This document shows, one piece after another, positions 61,478 to 64,000 of a stretch of 64,000 bases of DNA (position 1 is its first letter; every line of letters begins with the position of its first letter). The stretch spans positions 34,802-98,801 of the forward strand of contig NZ_CANLXV010000013.1 in NCBI RefSeq assembly GCF_947495205.1, read 5' to 3'. This DNA comes from an uncultured Polaribacter sp. Lineage in GTDB: Bacteria > Bacteroidota > Bacteroidia > Flavobacteriales > Flavobacteriaceae. The notes under the pieces were generated by a model. That model did not search any database and was not told where the DNA came from. It saw only the letters and a list, made by a program, of their open reading frames with translations. The position numbers and the translations under genes were made by a program.

Positions 61478-64000
61478 TTACTTTTTCATGATTCTTTTAG
61501 TTACTTTCCCTTTTTCTGTAATAATATTTAAGAGATAAATACCAGGTACCAATTCAGATACATCTATTCTTTGATTTGGATTTCTAATTGATTTTATTTT
61601 CTTACCAATAGTATTGTAAACTTCAATGCTTTTAATATCTATATTTTCTGAATTTCTAATTTGCAATAAATTAACTACTGGATTAGGATATAGTTGAAAT
61701 GTTCGCGCTAATACATTATCTTCTGTAGATAATGTAGCATCATAATTTAATGTAATTCTTTCTGTTTCTATATTAAAATCATTTACAACACTATTAGAAA
61801 CTACACAGTAATAAAAAGCTGCATCTTGCTGGGTTGCATCAGCTAGAGTATAAGTTTTATCTGTTGCCCCTTCTATCTTAGACCAGTTCCTATACCATTG
61901 ATACTCATTATTAGCTCCACGAACTTCGGCTGTAAAAACAGTATCAAAACCATCTCCAAAATCTATGGTTTTTTCCTCTCCTACTTTTGCTTGACCTGTA
62001 TACGAAAATGAAGAAACATTGTCTTTATAATATTGGAATTCATCTTCAAAATCGCCAAAATGTAATTGATTATCATTAAAATTAAGTTGAGATAAATTTG
62101 CAGCTTTCGTAAAATTTGGAATTTTACTAGACAACTGGTTACTCTGTAAATAAACAATTTCTAAATTTACCAAAGCATTCATTTCTGTTGGCAAACCTGT
62201 AAATTGGTTGTTGTTTAACGAAAGTCTTTTTAAGGCTGTTAAGTTTCCAAAATTTGTAGGTAACACTCCAGTAATTTCATTAGAACTTAATTGCAAGTTT
62301 TCTAATTTAGTAAGATTACCAATAGATTCTGAAAGCGCTCCTTTTAATTGATTTGAAGATAGAGAAATATCAGTAATATGTTTACCACCATCTACAATTT
62401 TTGTGGTAACTCCTTGCCACTTTGTAGCATTGTATGGATTATTTATTAGTGCCTTAGCTAAATTACCATTCCAATTACTATTATTTCGCCAATTTGCTCC
62501 ATCTAAATTATTATATAGATCTACCAGAGCTTGTATCTCATTTTGTGGCACATTATTGTAAGCAGTACAATCTTGACCCCAAACAATATTCGGTCTGTTT
62601 TGAGCAAAAGAACTTGTTTCCCAATCTGAAATGGTATTTTGTGGCACTGCAATACAATTTAAATATGGATTACTTGAAAAACTAAAACTTCTACTATACA
62701 ATCTTTCAGAATCATAACCATTATCAAAAATTGAAGGTGAAACACCTATTTTTAAACCTGTAATTTGATTAGATGAAACCGATAAATTATCTAAATTAAT
62801 TAAGTTTGAAAAATCTAAATTTCCTTCTAATTGATTAGAACTTATATCTAATCTTCGTAAAGAGGTGATATTATTAATTTCTGCAGGAATTGTTTTTAAA
62901 ACATATTCAGCCTTATCAGAATCATATTGCCTTGTAAAGGTCAATTGTTCTAAATTTTCCAACTCACCAATTTCTAGAGCAATTTCTGAAACTGTATTAC
63001 TATTAAATTCTAATTCTTTTAATTGTGTTAAATTTTTAATTACTGATGGAATTGTACCATCTAATTGATTAGAATTCAATTCAACTTTAGTTACATGTTT
63101 TTGACCATTAATAATTGCAGTAGTTACACCATACCATGATCCTACATTTCTTTTTAGTGTGTTGTCTGTTTCCCAAAGAACACCATTGTATGAACTAGAC
63201 AAATCATTTTTCCAATCTGTACCTTTTGTCTTATTATAGATTGCTATTAAAGCATCTCTTTCTTTATCTGGAATGGAATTATTAGTTACTGCACTACAAT
63301 TGTCTGAATAGATTACGCCATTGTCAATAAAATTTTGCGTCCCATTTGCATCAGATAATTGCCACGAAACTAACTCATCTTGTGGCACTTCTATACAACC
63401 TAATGCATTTCTTTTTGTACTAAAATAAGAGCTACCAGAAAAAGTATTATCACTTCTAATATTAAAAGCTGTTGGTGCTAAATTTAATTTTAAACCTGTA
63501 ATTGTATTATATTCTAATTTTAACCTATCTAAAACGTCTAAATTGCTTAAATCTAAAACACCATCAATAAAATTATTATTTGCAATTAATTCATCTAACA
63601 TAGTTAGATTATTAATTGTTGTTGGTAAACTTGTTAGAGCATTATACTCTATATTTAGATTTTCTAAATTTACCAAATTACCTATTGTAGTTGGTATATT
63701 CTCTAACTTGTTTTGATTTAAATATAACTTTTTTAAACTCCCAATATTCCCAATTTCATCTGGTAAAGTCGTTAAGGTTTTTGTATTATCTGTTCTATCT
63801 ATTTGATTAGATACATTAAGTTCTTCTAATACTGCAAAATTCCCTATTCCTGTTGGTAAATTGGTTAACCCATTCCTACTTAAATTTAAATACGTTAAAC
63901 TTGATAAATTACCAATCTCTGGGGGTAAACTTGTTAAGTTATTACCGGTTAAATCTAATTTGGTTAATTTGCTTAACTCGCCAATCTCTGGCTTTAACTC
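61478..64000 (-). CDS. Secreted leucine-rich-repeat protein with T9SS domain, 5' part outside the window
   Basis: The frame stays open from the stop at 61478 to the right edge (840 residues seen). A TTG at 63676 is only an internal Leu codon, since repeats continue upstream of it: LTKLDLTGNNLTSLPPEIGN and LKKLYLNQNKLENIPTTIGN. LRRs of the LxxLxLxxNxLxxLP type come in three blocks separated by linkers with an 'ALIAIYNKTKGTDWKND'-like or 'ALVDLYNNLDGANWRNNSNW' motif. An Ig/PKD-like stretch (YQWYRNWSKIEGATDKTY) precedes the type A T9SS sorting domain (about the last 75 residues: LYPNPVVN to KRIMKK). It is a probable surface adhesion or binding protein. Confidence 0.9.
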   Translation of the reverse strand, partial: ELKPEIGELSKLTKLDLTGNNLTSLPPEIGNLSSLTYLNLSRNGLTNLPTGIGNFAVLEELNVSNQIDRTDNTKTLTTLPDEIGNIGSLKKLYLNQNKLENIPTTIGNLVNLENLNIEYNALTSLPTTINNLTMLDELIANNNFIDGVLDLSNLDVLDRLKLEYNTITGLKLNLAPTAFNIRSDNTFSGSSYFSTKRNALGCIEVPQDELVSWQLSDANGTQNFIDNGVIYSDNCSAVTNNSIPDKERDALIAIYNKTKGTDWKNDLSSSYNGVLWETDNTLKRNVGSWYGVTTAIINGQKHVTKVELNSNQLDGTIPSVIKNLTQLKELEFNSNTVSEIALEIGELENLEQLTFTRQYDSDKAEYVLKTIPAEINNITSLRRLDISSNQLEGNLDFSNLINLDNLSVSSNQITGLKIGVSPSIFDNGYDSERLYSRSFSFSSNPYLNCIAVPQNTISDWETSSFAQNRPNIVWGQDCTAYNNVPQNEIQALVDLYNNLDGANWRNNSNWNGNLAKALINNPYNATKWQGVTTKIVDGGKHITDISLSSNQLKGALSESIGNLTKLENLQLSSNEITGVLPTNFGNLTALKRLSLNNNQFTGLPTEMNALVNLEIVYLQSNQLSSKIPNFTKAANLSQLNFNDNQLHFGDFEDEFQYYKDNVSSFSYTGQAKVGEEKTIDFGDGFDTVFTAEVRGANNEYQWYRNWSKIEGATDKTYTLADATQQDAAFYYCVVSNSVVNDFNIETERITLNYDATLSTEDNVLARTFQLYPNPVVNLLQIRNSENIDIKSIEVYNTIGKKIKSIRNPNQRIDVSELVPGIYLLNIITEKGKVTKRIMKK

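Noticed and set aside
63674-63676. Start codon of the LRR gene at 63676
   Set aside because: It is a TTG inside a leucine-rich repeat; the same frame continues with LRRs to the window edge.

Overview
The window is AT-rich chromosomal DNA from a marine Bacteroidota, most likely a member of the Flavobacteriaceae (Polaribacter- or Formosa-like; genus not provable here). The basis is SusC/SusD pairs, type IX secretion C-terminal domains, DUF2723/DUF5916 housekeeping proteins, and promoters of the Bacteroidota form TTTG-N19-TAnnTTTG.

Positions 1-38530 hold a polysaccharide utilisation and sugar catabolism locus whose composition points to ulvan, the sulfated rhamnose/uronate polymer of green algae. 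Almost everything is on the minus strand. From the window edge it runs: the start of a secreted beta-trefoil-like protein (1-476); a decayed gene fragment (about 971-1124); a T9SS-exported BNR propeller polysaccharide lyase resembling PL24/PL25 ulvan lyases; a bimodular S1 sulfatase-GH78 rhamnosidase; an outer-membrane uptake operon susC1-susD1-susC2-susD2-lipoprotein (18452 to 7430); a uronate operon (27599 to 19761: mannonate oxidoreductase, uxuA, kduI, kduD, DUF4861 lipoprotein, TRAP transporter); an EamA permease; an NCS1-type permease followed by a 55-residue membrane protein; and a rhamnose operon (37261 to 29943: rhaD aldolase/dehydrogenase fusion, rhaI, kinase, a tandem class II aldolase, L-lactate dehydrogenase). 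A divergent GntR/LacI-type regulator lies at 37483-38529. Together these would bind and cut ulvan, remove sulfate and rhamnose, import products, send unsaturated uronate to KDG (KduI/KduD) and mannonate to KDG (UxuA), and take rhamnose to DHAP plus L-lactate and then pyruvate.

The most notable observation is a shared 20-bp element, approximately ATCCTGTACTGTACTGAAAA as read on the plus strand. It lies exactly 21 bp from a TAnnTTTG-like -7 box in front of five units of the locus: the left-edge gene, sulfatase-GH78, susC1, the NCS1 permease and rhaD. This is a regulon signature readable within one window. The uronate operon has a good -7 box but no such element.

Positions 38530-64000 are ordinary chromosome: tRNA-Gln(UUG), a DUF2723 membrane protein, a polysaccharide deacetylase, a thioredoxin-fold protein without its cysteines, a metallophosphoesterase, a serine beta-lactamase-fold protein, polA, a conserved hypothetical, the threonylcarbamoyl-AMP synthase, an RluA-type pseudouridine synthase with a long N-terminal extension, a DUF5916 outer-membrane protein, the translation cluster rplM-rpsI-rpsB-tsf-pyrH-frr, an MMPL/RND exporter, and the C-terminal part of a secreted leucine-rich-repeat protein running off the right edge. 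I saw no CRISPR array, insertion sequence or integrase.
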